Shown here: piece after piece, positions 33,778 to 42,726 of the stretch
How the letters are laid out: the number at the start of each line of letters is the position of its first letter
Position numbering within the stretch: position 1 is the first letter of the stretch
Assembly: GCA_031400455.1 (NCBI GenBank)
Contig: JANNPX010000015.1
Coordinates: 1-64,000 of the forward strand
Source of the DNA: JANXYW01 sp031400455
GTDB taxonomy: Bacteria; Chloroflexota; Dehalococcoidia; DSTF01; JACRBR01
DNA length: 64,000 nt
Direction of reading: 5' to 3'
Notes under the pieces: model-generated
Seen by the model: only the letters and a program-made list of their open reading frames with translations
The model's database searches: none
What the model was told of the DNA's origin: nothing
Position numbers and translations under genes: made by a program

Positions 33778-34848
33778 GTGACGGTACCTTCCTTCCTCTC
33801 CAACCCGGGCGCCGATTCAGACGATGCGTACGCACGCGCTGGCGTGGATCTCGCCGCGCGAAACATCGCCGTGGAGCGCATCAAGGCGATCGCGTCACGC
33901 GCGTCACGGCCGGAGGTGCTGGGCGGTGTCGGCGCGTTCAGCGGGCTCTTTCAGCTCGGCACGTATCGCGAGCCTGTCCTTGCTTCGAGCACCGACGGTG
34001 TCGGAACGAAGCTCCGCATCGCGCTGCTGATGGAACGGTACGACACGATCGGGCAGGATCTCGTCAACCACTGCGTGAACGACATCCTGACCTCGGGCGC
34101 GCACCCGCTCTTCTTCTTGGACTACCTCGCTACGTCGGACCTGTCCGACGACCGCAAACTCGAAGTGATCGAGGGGCTGACGAAGGCGTGCTCCACTCAC
34201 GGCTGCGCGCTCATCGGCGGCGAGACCGCGGACATGCCGGACATCTACGCGCCGGGTGACTTCGACCTCGCAGGATTCATCGTCGGCGTGGTCGAGCGCG
34301 AACATGTGATCGACGGCTCGAAGATCGCCGAGGGCGACGTGCTGCTCGCGCTGCCTTCAACCGGACTGCACACGAACGGCTACTCGTTGGTGCGGAAGGT
34401 GTTCGGCATCGGAGTTGGTGGCGATCCTGCGGCTGACCGCGCGATCCTCGACATGAGCTTCCCCGGGCTGGAGGGCTCGCTGGGCGACGCCCTGCTGGCG
34501 GTACACCGTTCGTACTACGCCGACCTGAAGCCGGTGCTGACGCGGCTGCACGGCATCGCGCACATTACGGGCGGCGGGCTGCCGGACAACGTACCGCGCA
34601 TCCTGCCGGAGGGCCTTGCGGCATTGTTCGAGCGCGACGCATGGCGCGTGCCCGCGCTGTTCTCTCTGATCCAGAAGCAAGGGAATGTCGGCGACGAAGA
34701 CATGTTCCGTGCATTCAACATGGGGCTCGGTATCGTGGTCGCGGTTGCGCCGGAAGACGCCGAGTCGATCGTCGCGCAGCTCCGCGACGCGAAGCCCGTC
34801 GGCCGCATCATCCGTCAGGTCGATGAGCGAAGGGTGATCATCAACTAG
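33778..34848 (+). CDS. purM: Phosphoribosylformylglycinamidine cyclo-ligase
   Basis: A 356-residue AIR synthetase that closes the imidazole ring in purine synthesis. SSTDGVGTKLRIA is the family nucleotide/substrate loop, followed by NDILTSGAHPLFFLDY, GGETADMPDIY and HITGGGLPDNVPRI. GTG starts on the base after the purF stop. Nothing is missing. The intermediate steps (purD, purN, purL, purE) are not in this window. Confidence 0.96.
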   Translation: MTVPSFLSNPGADSDDAYARAGVDLAARNIAVERIKAIASRASRPEVLGGVGAFSGLFQLGTYREPVLASSTDGVGTKLRIALLMERYDTIGQDLVNHCVNDILTSGAHPLFFLDYLATSDLSDDRKLEVIEGLTKACSTHGCALIGGETADMPDIYAPGDFDLAGFIVGVVEREHVIDGSKIAEGDVLLALPSTGLHTNGYSLVRKVFGIGVGGDPAADRAILDMSFPGLEGSLGDALLAVHRSYYADLKPVLTRLHGIAHITGGGLPDNVPRILPEGLAALFERDAWRVPALFSLIQKQGNVGDEDMFRAFNMGLGIVVAVAPEDAESIVAQLRDAKPVGRIIRQVDERRVIIN

Positions 34849-34851
34849 CGT

Positions 34852-36417
34852 ATGCCTCTTCGCGCCATCCTTGCACCCTACGACAAGACTGGACTGGTGG
34901 AGCTCGCGCAGGGCCTCGAAGGCCTCGGCGTCGAAATGTTCGCCACCGGCAACACGTACCGCATCCTCAGCGAAGCGGGCGTGGCGGTGCGCGCCGTCAG
35001 CGACTTGACGGGCTTTCCGGAGATCCTGGACGGGCGCGTGAAAACGCTGCACCCGGGCGTACACGGCGGAATTCTGGCGCGGCGCGACAAGCCGGAGCAC
35101 CTGGCCGAACTCGAGAAGCACGGGCTCGCGACGATCGACCTGATCGTCGGAGGTCTCTACCCGTTCCAGGAGACGGTCGCGCGCGAAGACGTCACGCTCG
35201 AAGACGCGCTGGAGAACATCGATATAGGCGGTCCTACAATGCTGCGCGCGGCAGCGAAGAACTTCCCCCACGTGCTGCCGATCGTCGACCCGGCGGACTA
35301 CAACGATCTGCTTGACGCGCTGCGCAACAATTCGGCACCCATGGAGTGGCGGCGAAAGCTTGCCGTCAAGACGTTCCAGCACGTCGCGTCGTACGACACC
35401 GCCATTGCCGCGTATCTGCGTGGCTATGAAGATCCCTTCCCGGACGAAGTGACGCTGGCGTTCAGCAAGCGCGGCGACCTGCGCTACGGCGAGAACCCGC
35501 ACCAGATGGCGGCGCTATACCGGCAGATCGACCCGAACGCCCGCACGCCGCAAGGCATCGTGAACGCGCGGCAGCTCAACGGCAAAGCGCTCTCGTACGT
35601 CAACATCCTCGATGCGGACGCGGCGTGGTGCGCGGCGTGTGACTTCGACGATCCGACGGTCGTCATCATCAAGCACATGACGCCGTGCGGGATCGCCAGC
35701 CGTGACGACCTGACTGACGCGTTTCAGCGGGCGTTCGAGTCCGACATGATCTCGGCGTTCGGCGGCATCATCGCGATCAACCGGCCCGTCGATGGCGCGC
35801 TGGCGAAGGCGATCCGCGCGACGAAGCACCCGACGAGCGGGCAGCGCCTGTTCGTCGAGATCATCATCGCGCCCTCGTTCACGCCGGACGCCGTCGAGAC
35901 GCTCGCGAAGTCGAAGGACCTCCGCATTCTGGAGGCTCCCGTCGTGCGGATGAAGGAGCGGGCGCTGGAGTACCGGGGCGTCACCGGCGGGATGCTGATG
36001 CAGGAATACGACCGGATGTCGGTCGATCCGCCGGAGCTGCGCGTACTGTCGGAGCGGCAGCCTACCGATACTGAACTGGCGGATATGCGATTCGCATGGC
36101 GTTGCGTGAAGCACGTGAAGTCGAACGCCGTCGTGCTGGTAAAGGACCGCGTGATGGTGGGAATGGGCACCGGCCAGACCAACCGCGTGAACAGCGCCCG
36201 GCTGGCGGTCGAGATGGCAGGCGCGAAGGCCGCGGGATCCGTCTCGGCATCCGACGCGCTGATCCCGTTTCCAGACACCGTCGAGGTCTGCGCGGCGGCC
36301 GGCGTGACGGCTATCGTGCAGACCGGCGGCTCGATCCGCGACGAGGATTCGGTCGCTGTTTGCAACGCGCATCACATGGCGATGGCCGCGACGGGCGTGC
36401 GGCACTTCAAACACTAG
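34852..36417 (+). CDS. purH: Bifunctional AICAR transformylase / IMP cyclohydrolase
   Basis: A 521-residue two-domain enzyme for the last two steps to IMP. Residues 1-190 form the MGS-like cyclohydrolase (LAPYDKTGLVELAQGLE, TGFPEILDGRVKTLHPGVHGGIL). The rest is the AICAR transformylase with RYGENPHQMAALY, KHMTPCGIAS and VKSNAVVLVKD. It starts three bases after purM. The folate-binding and catalytic Lys-His region is intact. Confidence 0.96.
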   Translation: MPLRAILAPYDKTGLVELAQGLEGLGVEMFATGNTYRILSEAGVAVRAVSDLTGFPEILDGRVKTLHPGVHGGILARRDKPEHLAELEKHGLATIDLIVGGLYPFQETVAREDVTLEDALENIDIGGPTMLRAAAKNFPHVLPIVDPADYNDLLDALRNNSAPMEWRRKLAVKTFQHVASYDTAIAAYLRGYEDPFPDEVTLAFSKRGDLRYGENPHQMAALYRQIDPNARTPQGIVNARQLNGKALSYVNILDADAAWCAACDFDDPTVVIIKHMTPCGIASRDDLTDAFQRAFESDMISAFGGIIAINRPVDGALAKAIRATKHPTSGQRLFVEIIIAPSFTPDAVETLAKSKDLRILEAPVVRMKERALEYRGVTGGMLMQEYDRMSVDPPELRVLSERQPTDTELADMRFAWRCVKHVKSNAVVLVKDRVMVGMGTGQTNRVNSARLAVEMAGAKAAGSVSASDALIPFPDTVEVCAAAGVTAIVQTGGSIRDEDSVAVCNAHHMAMAATGVRHFKH

Positions 36418-36445
36418 GACGCACGGAGGCGAGGAGCGGGGACAG

Positions 36446-37537
36446 ATGGCGGTTCAGCAAGACCTCAGCATCGTGCAGATCGAAGACGCCGTTGCGGCGC
36501 TTGGCCATGACGAGCGCGTGCGTTTTGAGCGCATCTTCAACGTGAGCAGCACGGTCGGACGCCTCGCGCCGCCTGACGCCATGCTGCCGTGGATCGTGAA
36601 GCAGTTCGGCAGCGTCGAAGCGACGACCGAGCAGAAGATCATCAAGATCACGAACAACGTCACGCTCGAGGGCGTGCTCTTCAACTGGCTCCGGTCGAGC
36701 CGGCCGATGTGGCGGCAAGAGATCGACCTGGACAGCGAGTTGGAGAGCGGTCCGCCCGACCCGCTCAAGGATCCGTACAACGGCACGCCGGAGGACCTCT
36801 TCGGGCGCGTGAAGGGCAAGTACTGCGTCACCGCGAGCAACATCGCGAAGTTCGACGCATTCCACGGCCTGGTCGTCTTCAACGAACGGCACCCGCTGCG
36901 ATTCACGCGCGAGATGCTGCACGACTACATCGACACAGGCGGACGCTGGGGTGATCTGGCGCACGCGTCGGACCCGGAAGCGAAGTACTACATCTTCCTC
37001 TGGAACTGCCTGTGGCGCTCCGGAGCGTCGCTGCTGCACGGTCACGCGCAGGTGGTCATGGGCCGCGGCATGCATTACGCCGCGGTCGAGTACCTGCGCC
37101 AGCGCGCGGCGGTATACCAGGCGCACCACCGCTCGAACTACTTCAACGACCTCTTCCTGGCGCACGAGTCCGTCGGAACGGCGTTCGAGAAGGACGGCAC
37201 GAAGGTCATCGCGAACCTCGCGCCGAAGAAGGAGAACGAGGTCCTGCTGTTCGCGCCGTTCGTCACCACATCGCTAAAGGACCGCATCTACGAAACGCTG
37301 GAGTGCATGCGCGACCGGCTTGGCGTCACCTCGTACAACCTCGTGATCTACACGCCTCCGTGGGCGGACACGCCCGAGAGCTGGGAGCACTTCCCCTGCA
37401 TCGTGCGCATCGTCGACCGCGGCGATCCGTCGAGCCGCACGGCCGATATCGGCGCCATGGAGCTGTACGCAGCGAGCGTTGTATCGAGCGACCCGTTCGT
37501 GCTGGCGCGAGCCCTGCGCGAGGCGATGGCCGCGTAG
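36446..37537 (+). CDS. HIT/GalT superfamily protein
   Basis: A 363-residue protein of the galactose-1-phosphate uridylyltransferase / ATP adenylyltransferase superfamily. The key segment is SLLHGHAQVVMG, an H-G-H-x-Q variant of the nucleotidyl-histidine motif HPHxQ. Upstream FHGLVVFNERHPLRF matches the first half of the fold. It could transfer or hydrolyse nucleotidyl groups; substrate unknown. It starts 29 bases after purH with its own GAGG site, and may be co-transcribed with the purine genes. Confidence 0.75.
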   Translation: MAVQQDLSIVQIEDAVAALGHDERVRFERIFNVSSTVGRLAPPDAMLPWIVKQFGSVEATTEQKIIKITNNVTLEGVLFNWLRSSRPMWRQEIDLDSELESGPPDPLKDPYNGTPEDLFGRVKGKYCVTASNIAKFDAFHGLVVFNERHPLRFTREMLHDYIDTGGRWGDLAHASDPEAKYYIFLWNCLWRSGASLLHGHAQVVMGRGMHYAAVEYLRQRAAVYQAHHRSNYFNDLFLAHESVGTAFEKDGTKVIANLAPKKENEVLLFAPFVTTSLKDRIYETLECMRDRLGVTSYNLVIYTPPWADTPESWEHFPCIVRIVDRGDPSSRTADIGAMELYAASVVSSDPFVLARALREAMAA

Positions 37538-37603
37538 TTCCCCGATTGGCCAAGAATGTGCGGGTGGCAGGGCCGTGCCTTCGCCATGCCCTTCGGGCGT
37601 TGG

Positions 37604-37621
37604 GCGGAGCTAAAGCTCCGC
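37604..37621. terminator. Perfect hairpin between convergent genes
   Basis: Stem gcggagct/agctccgc, 8 bp, with a 2-base loop, between the HIT gene and the convergent lipoprotein gene. It could stop both transcripts. The motif also resembles a dispersed repeat. Confidence 0.55.
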
Positions 37622-37667
37622 GGGTACTTCAGCCTTTGTCCGTCGACGTCGCGTTTTTGATTCGCGC

Positions 37668-38672
37668 TTACTCCAGAGCGAAGTAGCGGCTTTCGTCGCC
37701 GTCGAAGCTGAACTGCGGCGCGGCGATGAGGATGAGGTCGCGCTCACTCCGCGGTATCTGGATGCAAACGTTGCCCTCGGCAACGCCGCCCGGAAACAGC
37801 TTGGCGCTTAGCTCGTCCGGGACATCGAAGCCACAGGATGCATTCTCGTCGTAGGGCTCGTACACCTTGTTGCCGGAGCCGGTCATCGAGAAGTTCGACG
37901 TTCCGATATCGACGGTCTCCTCGCCCGAGCCGATGGCCTTCACCCGCACGCGCGCCAACACGTAGCGGTTGCCTGCCACCGGCGTCGACGGGAACGACGA
38001 CGACCCCGCGACCACAGCGGCCGCATCGAGGTTGACGCTGAGCACCGTGAACTCTGTGTCGTTCGTCGCGACGGTCTTACCGATCGCGACGGCTTCGGCG
38101 CGCGATGTGCCGGGGCCGGTTGCCGGCGTCTTATCGTCCGACGAACTACCCAATCCGCCGTCGGTCTCGCAAGGCTCGGGATCGTCGGTCGTGAATTTCC
38201 ACTCACCGTCCTCCCGAATCCAGTAGTCAGGGAACTCCGGGTCCTCGCCGTCGTCCACCGGGTCGCCGTTGATCGTGCCCGTCGACGTGACGAAGGCCTT
38301 TCCGTCCTCGTAGCGAATGCCGGTGATGGTGACTTCGACGTCGGAATCTTCGAGATCACCGAGGAAGATCTTGGCGATGGCCATCAGGCCGATGAAGTCG
38401 TCGAGCGAGCACTTCTCCTTGAAATCGTCCGCGAAGTAGCCATACGTCTTGACGGTACCGTCAACGAAGATGCCCTTCTGGAACGCGACCGCGGCCTCGC
38501 GCAGGTCCGCCTCGTGCGACCGAAGATCCTTGTCGCCAGTCGAGGGCTTCGCCGTGGCGGTGCTGCCTGGGGACGACATGCCGGCAGTGGGCGACTTCTT
38601 GTCGCTGCTTCCACCGCAGGCAGCAGCAAGCAACGACCCGGACACGACGGCTACGAAGACCAAACGCCACAT
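37668..38672 (-). CDS. Lipoprotein with DUF4352-like C-terminal domain
   Basis: A 334-residue secreted lipoprotein. The lipobox LLAAAC places lipidated Cys at residue 19, followed by a Ser/Thr/Gly-rich tether. Residues 50-155 resemble SnoaL/NTF2-like measure-of-function repeats seen in lipoproteins (FVDGTVKTYGYFADDFKEKC). Residues 195-334 have the immunoglobulin-like DUF4352 pattern (FTVLSVNLD...NRYVLARVRVKAIG...SNFSMTGSGNKVYEPY). Role unknown, probably binding at the outer face. GGAGG precedes the ATG. It follows the HEPN gene on the same strand behind a GC hairpin. Confidence 0.75.
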   Translation of the reverse strand: MWRLVFVAVVSGSLLAAACGGSSDKKSPTAGMSSPGSTATAKPSTGDKDLRSHEADLREAAVAFQKGIFVDGTVKTYGYFADDFKEKCSLDDFIGLMAIAKIFLGDLEDSDVEVTITGIRYEDGKAFVTSTGTINGDPVDDGEDPEFPDYWIREDGEWKFTTDDPEPCETDGGLGSSSDDKTPATGPGTSRAEAVAIGKTVATNDTEFTVLSVNLDAAAVVAGSSSFPSTPVAGNRYVLARVRVKAIGSGEETVDIGTSNFSMTGSGNKVYEPYDENASCGFDVPDELSAKLFPGGVAEGNVCIQIPRSERDLILIAAPQFSFDGDESRYFALE

Positions 38673-38717
38673 GGGGCACCTCCAATGCGTATCTCAAGAA
38701 GTATCGGGCCCAGCGGT

Positions 38718-38737
38718 CGGCGCCGCGAGGGGCGCCG
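38718..38737 (-). terminator. GC hairpin after the HEPN gene
   Basis: Stem cggcgcc/ggcgccg with a 6-base loop, 13 bases beyond the HEPN stop on the minus strand. It would separate the DUF262-HEPN transcript from the lipoprotein. Confidence 0.5.
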
Positions 38738-38749
38738 CGTCTGAGATGC

Positions 38750-39445
38750 TCAGATTTGAAGGACAAACGCATCAGCCTTGCTCACAAGCCGATTAATCGT
38801 GGTGCGGTGCACGCGCACGTCACGTAGCGTCAGCCGCGTTCCTAGGCGGCCATGCGCGATCTCGTTACGGATCTTTATGCACTCGTTCACGCGCGGGAAG
38901 TATTGGGAGTACCTCGGATCGGCCGTGCACCAGTCAAAGAACTTCGCCCCGTCACCTCGAAGCTGGGAGAAGGCCCGGTTGATCGCATTGGCGCCCAAGT
39001 CTCTGTAGAACCCGGGCAACTGTTCTCGATCAGGTGAGGACGCCAGGGTCGTGGGATCATCTAGCCAATCGCTTGTGGTGCGAATGGCGTTGATGAACTC
39101 CGACTGCTGTGCGGCGATCCCAAGTCTTTCTTCCGAGTTTTCCTCCAAGGCGACGGCCAGCCGACGGCGTGCCTGTAGTAGTACGTATTTCCGCTCAACC
39201 GACGACAACTTCTCCCAGTCCGAAACCAGCGCATCGGCCCACTCCTCAAGAAGATTCTCGAGGTACACCTGCAGGTTGGCTACGAGCGCCACGACGACTG
39301 CACGCAGAACGAGCTCTTGTGAACTAATCCGAAGCGCGCCAGTCGGCGTATCCGGGAGAGAACGCGCCAGTCTCATCAGCTCGCGAATTTCAGAGCGCGA
39401 TGCCTGAAACTCCTCCCAGGCTCGCGAGTACGCCGCCCTAGGCAT
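38750..39445 (-). CDS. HEPN domain protein (MAE_28990/MAE_18760-like)
   Basis: A 231-residue, all-helical protein. Near the C-terminus it carries the HEPN ribonuclease motif R-x4-H (RNEIAH, Arg193 and His198) inside KIRNEIAHGRLG. This and its length resemble the RiboL-PSP-HEPN/MAE_28990 group, predicted RNases of bacterial defence and toxin systems. The ATG lies inside the last codons of the DUF262 gene, overlapping it by eight bases, so the two are made together. Base composition is visibly poorer in GC than the arginine genes around it. Likely function: RNase effector held in check or triggered by the DUF262 partner. Confidence 0.75.
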   Translation of the reverse strand: MPRAAYSRAWEEFQASRSEIRELMRLARSLPDTPTGALRISSQELVLRAVVVALVANLQVYLENLLEEWADALVSDWEKLSSVERKYVLLQARRRLAVALEENSEERLGIAAQQSEFINAIRTTSDWLDDPTTLASSPDREQLPGFYRDLGANAINRAFSQLRGDGAKFFDWCTADPRYSQYFPRVNECIKIRNEIAHGRLGTRLTLRDVRVHRTTINRLVSKADAFVLQI

Positions 39446-40628
39446 CGGCGGCCGGAAGCAGCTCAGCGAAGACCGGGTTGAGATCTAGAGACCTAAGCAC
39501 CTCGGCCCACAGCCTCATCCGGAGGTAAAAGCGCGACCGGTGATCGGTGGCACGCGACAACGCCTCAACAAATTCCGTATTCTCCGCACTCAGCTTCTCG
39601 AATGAGATTCGGATCTCGCTAGCTCGCGATTGAAGCGACTCTAATGGGATCTCCCCAAGGCCGATCATCTGAAGGTCGTACACCGCCTTACTCACGACCG
39701 ATTCGTACGCCAGCTTCCCCTTGTCGTCGGCGCGATATCGCCTAAACACATGCTCCCCAAAGACGAGGCGCGATGCCTCGAGGGCGCGTCCGAACTGCTG
39801 CTCCAGATTTGTGAGCCCCTCCGCGTCTAGATTCCGGTTGAGGCGCATGAAATCATTAAGAATTCGCTTGAGCGGTGGTTTGAAGTTGGGTACCGCCGCC
39901 CGCAGTGCAAAGTACCGCAAGACGAGCTCGTGGTGGCGTAGCCGCTTATCGGGCTCAGTACGGTTCAATGCTGCAAGTAGGTCCTTCGTGCGAGCGAGTT
40001 TGTCGAGTAGCGTATTCAGGTTCCCGCGATAGATCGCGTTTCTGATCTCTTGTTCGGTTAGGGGAACACCACCAGTGTTCAGTCGCTGAAATATCTCAAA
40101 GCGGATCCCTGGATCTGAATGGTGGGTGATTACTATGGTCCTGATGACTCGGCGCACGATCTTTCGAGCGTCGCGGGACTCGAGGTCGTCCCAAGCTTTC
40201 TTGTTCAAGTCGCCGCGCACTTGAAGACCCGTGAGCGGGTACTGACCCTTCCGGAACTCGTCGATGGCACGAAGTCGCTGCTGTCCATCGACGACCACTC
40301 GAACGCCGTCCGCGTCTTCGGCAAAGAAACACGGCGGAATCGGGATGTTGAGCAGAAGGGATTCGATCAGGCGACTCTGGCGCGGGCGGTCCCACACTCT
40401 GCCGCGTTGGAAATCAGGTTTTAGGATGAGGCTCTTGTCTTCGATCTGGGAAAGGAGCGTCTGCACATCCGGGTCAATCGGCGTTGTGAATATCTCCCGT
40501 TCGTTTAGCGCCGCGGCGTCAGAATATGGTTCAGGATCCGGGTCATCCGGCGGTTCGACGAATAGAGAGCTTTCAGGCTCTCCCTCCGGATTCACCGCTT
40601 CGTCTTCTGCACCACTCGCACTGTTCAC
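39438..40628 (-). CDS. DUF262 domain protein (ParB/Srx-like NTPase-nuclease fold)
   Basis: A 396-residue protein. After an acidic, probably disordered segment (residues 7-40) comes the DUF262 core, with KPDFQRGRVWDRPRQSRLIESLL and the diagnostic DGQQR at residues 114-118, followed by LRAIDEF. DUF262 is found in GmrSD-type restriction enzymes and other defence proteins and is related to ParB-like domains. No HNH/DUF1524 nuclease domain is seen, so the partner HEPN protein is the likely effector. GTG start with TGGAGG upstream. It lies 54 bases after argB and could be read from the arginine operon. Confidence 0.85.
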   Translation of the reverse strand: MNSASGAEDEAVNPEGEPESSLFVEPPDDPDPEPYSDAAALNEREIFTTPIDPDVQTLLSQIEDKSLILKPDFQRGRVWDRPRQSRLIESLLLNIPIPPCFFAEDADGVRVVVDGQQRLRAIDEFRKGQYPLTGLQVRGDLNKKAWDDLESRDARKIVRRVIRTIVITHHSDPGIRFEIFQRLNTGGVPLTEQEIRNAIYRGNLNTLLDKLARTKDLLAALNRTEPDKRLRHHELVLRYFALRAAVPNFKPPLKRILNDFMRLNRNLDAEGLTNLEQQFGRALEASRLVFGEHVFRRYRADDKGKLAYESVVSKAVYDLQMIGLGEIPLESLQSRASEIRISFEKLSAENTEFVEALSRATDHRSRFYLRMRLWAEVLRSLDLNPVFAELLPAADA

Positions 40629-40682
40629 GAAACACCTCCAGTTACTTCTCCGGGCAAGCTTGGCACGCGCACTCGTCGCTCG

Positions 40683-41477
40683 CTAGCCCACCGTCGTGCC
40701 CATCGCGTCGCCAGCCAGCACCCGGGTGAGTGCGCCGGGTTGCGTGCCGTTCACGATGCGCGTGGCGCAACCGGCGCTCACGGCACGGATCGCCGCTTCG
40801 AGCTTGGGGATCATGCCGCCGGCCGCCGCCCCGCTCGCGATCAGCGCGCTCGCGTCGACCGGCGTGAGGCGCGCGAGCGGGCGCTTGTCGGCGGCCAGCA
40901 CAGCGTCGACGTCGGTGAGGAAGACGAGGCGACGTGCGTGGAGCGCGGCGGCGATCTCGCCCGCGGCGGTGTCGGCGTTCGTGTTCAGCAGTTGCGACGT
41001 TGCGAGGCCGCTCGTATCGACGGCGATCGGCGCGATGACGGGCAGGCTGCCGCGATCGAGCAGCTCGCTGATCGGCGCGGAGTTGACGCGCTCGATCTTG
41101 CCGACGAAGCCGAGCTGGTCGTCGTAGCGTTGCGCCTGCAGGATCAGGCGATCGGCGCCGCTCAGGCCGATCGCCGGCGCGCCAAACGCGCTCAGCTCTG
41201 CGACGAGCTGCTTGTTCACGAGGCCCGCAAGCACAGCCACGACGACGTCGAGCGATGCCGCGTCCGTCACCCGCAGTCCGCGCACGAATTTCGCTTCGAT
41301 GCCCATGCGCGCGAGCCACGCGCTCACCGTCGCGCCGCCGCCGTGTACGACGACGATGCGCCGCCCTTCGCGGTGCGCGGTGGCGATGTCGTGCAGCGAC
41401 GTGTCGTGCGCGCCCAGCGTCGAGCCGCCAAGCTTGACGACGGTCAGATCCGGCGCGGCGTCAGGTGGTGTAGTCAC
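40683..41477 (-). CDS. argB: Acetylglutamate kinase
   Basis: A 264-residue amino-acid kinase for the second step of arginine synthesis. VVKLGGSTL, VVHGGGATVSAWLARMGI (substrate loop), LNTNADTAAGEIAAAL, and GGMIPKLEAA near the end are all family elements. The start GTG 41477 lies within the last codons of argJ (17-base overlap). It probably needs ATP and may or may not be arginine-regulated; the N-terminal helix of inhibited forms is absent. Last gene of argC-argJ-argB. Confidence 0.95.
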   Translation of the reverse strand: MTTPPDAAPDLTVVKLGGSTLGAHDTSLHDIATAHREGRRIVVVHGGGATVSAWLARMGIEAKFVRGLRVTDAASLDVVVAVLAGLVNKQLVAELSAFGAPAIGLSGADRLILQAQRYDDQLGFVGKIERVNSAPISELLDRGSLPVIAPIAVDTSGLATSQLLNTNADTAAGEIAAALHARRLVFLTDVDAVLAADKRPLARLTPVDASALIASGAAAGGMIPKLEAAIRAVSAGCATRIVNGTQPGALTRVLAGDAMGTTVG

Positions 41478-42726
41478 TGTTGATGTGTACGTACTCCGGC
41501 GTCATATCGCAGCCCCAGGCGGTCGCGGCATACGAGCCCGCGCCCAGGTCGACCCGCAGGAGCACTTCCTCGCTGCGAAGATACTTGCTGGCGGCCCCCT
41601 CGTCGAATGGCACGATGCCGCGGTTGTAGACGGCGATGTCGCCGAGCCAGGCGCGGGCACGATCCAGGTCGATGCGCGCGTAGCTGCGGCCGACCGCCAT
41701 CAACAGGCGGCCCCAGTTCGGATCGTTGCCGTGGACGGCCGTCTTCACCAGCGGAGAGGCGCTGACGGTGCGGGCCGCAGCACGCGCCTGCTTGTCCGTC
41801 GCCGCGCCCTCGATGCGCACTTCGATCAGCTTCTCCGCGCCCTCGCCGTCGCGCGCGAGCGTCTTCGCCATGGCGATGCACACGTAGCGCAGCGCACGCT
41901 GGAACGCCGCCGCCCCGGCGTGATCTGCGTCGATCGTCGGGCCGCCGCCTGCGCCGTTCGCGAAGATCGCCGTCGTGTCGCTGGTACTCGTGTCGTTGTC
42001 GACGCTCATCATGTTCAGCGAATCATCGACGGCGGCACGCAAAGCGGTGCGCAGGAAGCGGCGCTCGACGGCGATGTCAGTCGTGATGAAGCAGAACATC
42101 GTCGCCATGTCGGGATGGATCATGCCGCTGCCCTTCGCGACGGCGCCCATCGCGTAGGTGCGGCCCGCGGCGCGAAAGCGCACGGCCATCGTCTTCGGAT
42201 GCGTGTCGGTGGTGATGATCGCGCGCGCGAACTCCGGCCCGCCGCCCGGCCCGATGTCGATGCGCGGTACGGACGCACGAATCTTGTCGATCGGCAGCGG
42301 CTTTCCGATGACGCCTGTGCTACCAACGAGCAGTTCCGACGGAACGCAGCCGATCTGCGCCGCGGCCATCGCGCACATCTCCTCCGCGTTCGCGATGCCG
42401 GTCGCGCCGGTCGCGACATTCGAGATGCCGGAGTTGACAATGACACCGCGCGCGCGGCCATTGCGCGCATTCTGCTGCGACACGATGACGGCGGCGCCCT
42501 TCACGGTGTTGCGCGTGAACATCGCGGCGACAGTCGCTGGCCGATCCGACGCGAGGATCCCAAGATCGAGCTTGCCCGGTCCCGGCGTCTTGATGCCCGC
42601 ATACACCGCGCCCGCCGCGAACCCGAGCACGCTCGTCGTGCTGCCGTCTTCGATGACGGTCACGCCCGCTGGCGGCGACGCTGATGCTGATTTCGATAAT
42701 GCCCGCTCGGGCGTTCGCTTCGCCAC
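41461..42726 (-). CDS. argJ: Glutamate N-acetyltransferase / amino-acid acetyltransferase (ArgJ)
   Basis: A 421-residue bifunctional acetyltransferase that recycles acetyl groups between acetylornithine and glutamate. It self-cleaves at the A-T-M site, visible in SGMIHPDMATMFCFITTD, where Thr becomes the nucleophile. TRNTVKGAAVIVSQQNARNGRARGVIVNSG lies near the N-terminus. GTG 42726 overlaps argC's TAG by one base. The C-terminal part is complete (YVHINSDYTT). Confidence 0.94.
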   Translation of the reverse strand: MAKRTPERALSKSASASPPAGVTVIEDGSTTSVLGFAAGAVYAGIKTPGPGKLDLGILASDRPATVAAMFTRNTVKGAAVIVSQQNARNGRARGVIVNSGISNVATGATGIANAEEMCAMAAAQIGCVPSELLVGSTGVIGKPLPIDKIRASVPRIDIGPGGGPEFARAIITTDTHPKTMAVRFRAAGRTYAMGAVAKGSGMIHPDMATMFCFITTDIAVERRFLRTALRAAVDDSLNMMSVDNDTSTSDTTAIFANGAGGGPTIDADHAGAAAFQRALRYVCIAMAKTLARDGEGAEKLIEVRIEGAATDKQARAAARTVSASPLVKTAVHGNDPNWGRLLMAVGRSYARIDLDRARAWLGDIAVYNRGIVPFDEGAASKYLRSEEVLLRVDLGAGSYAATAWGCDMTPEYVHINSDYTT

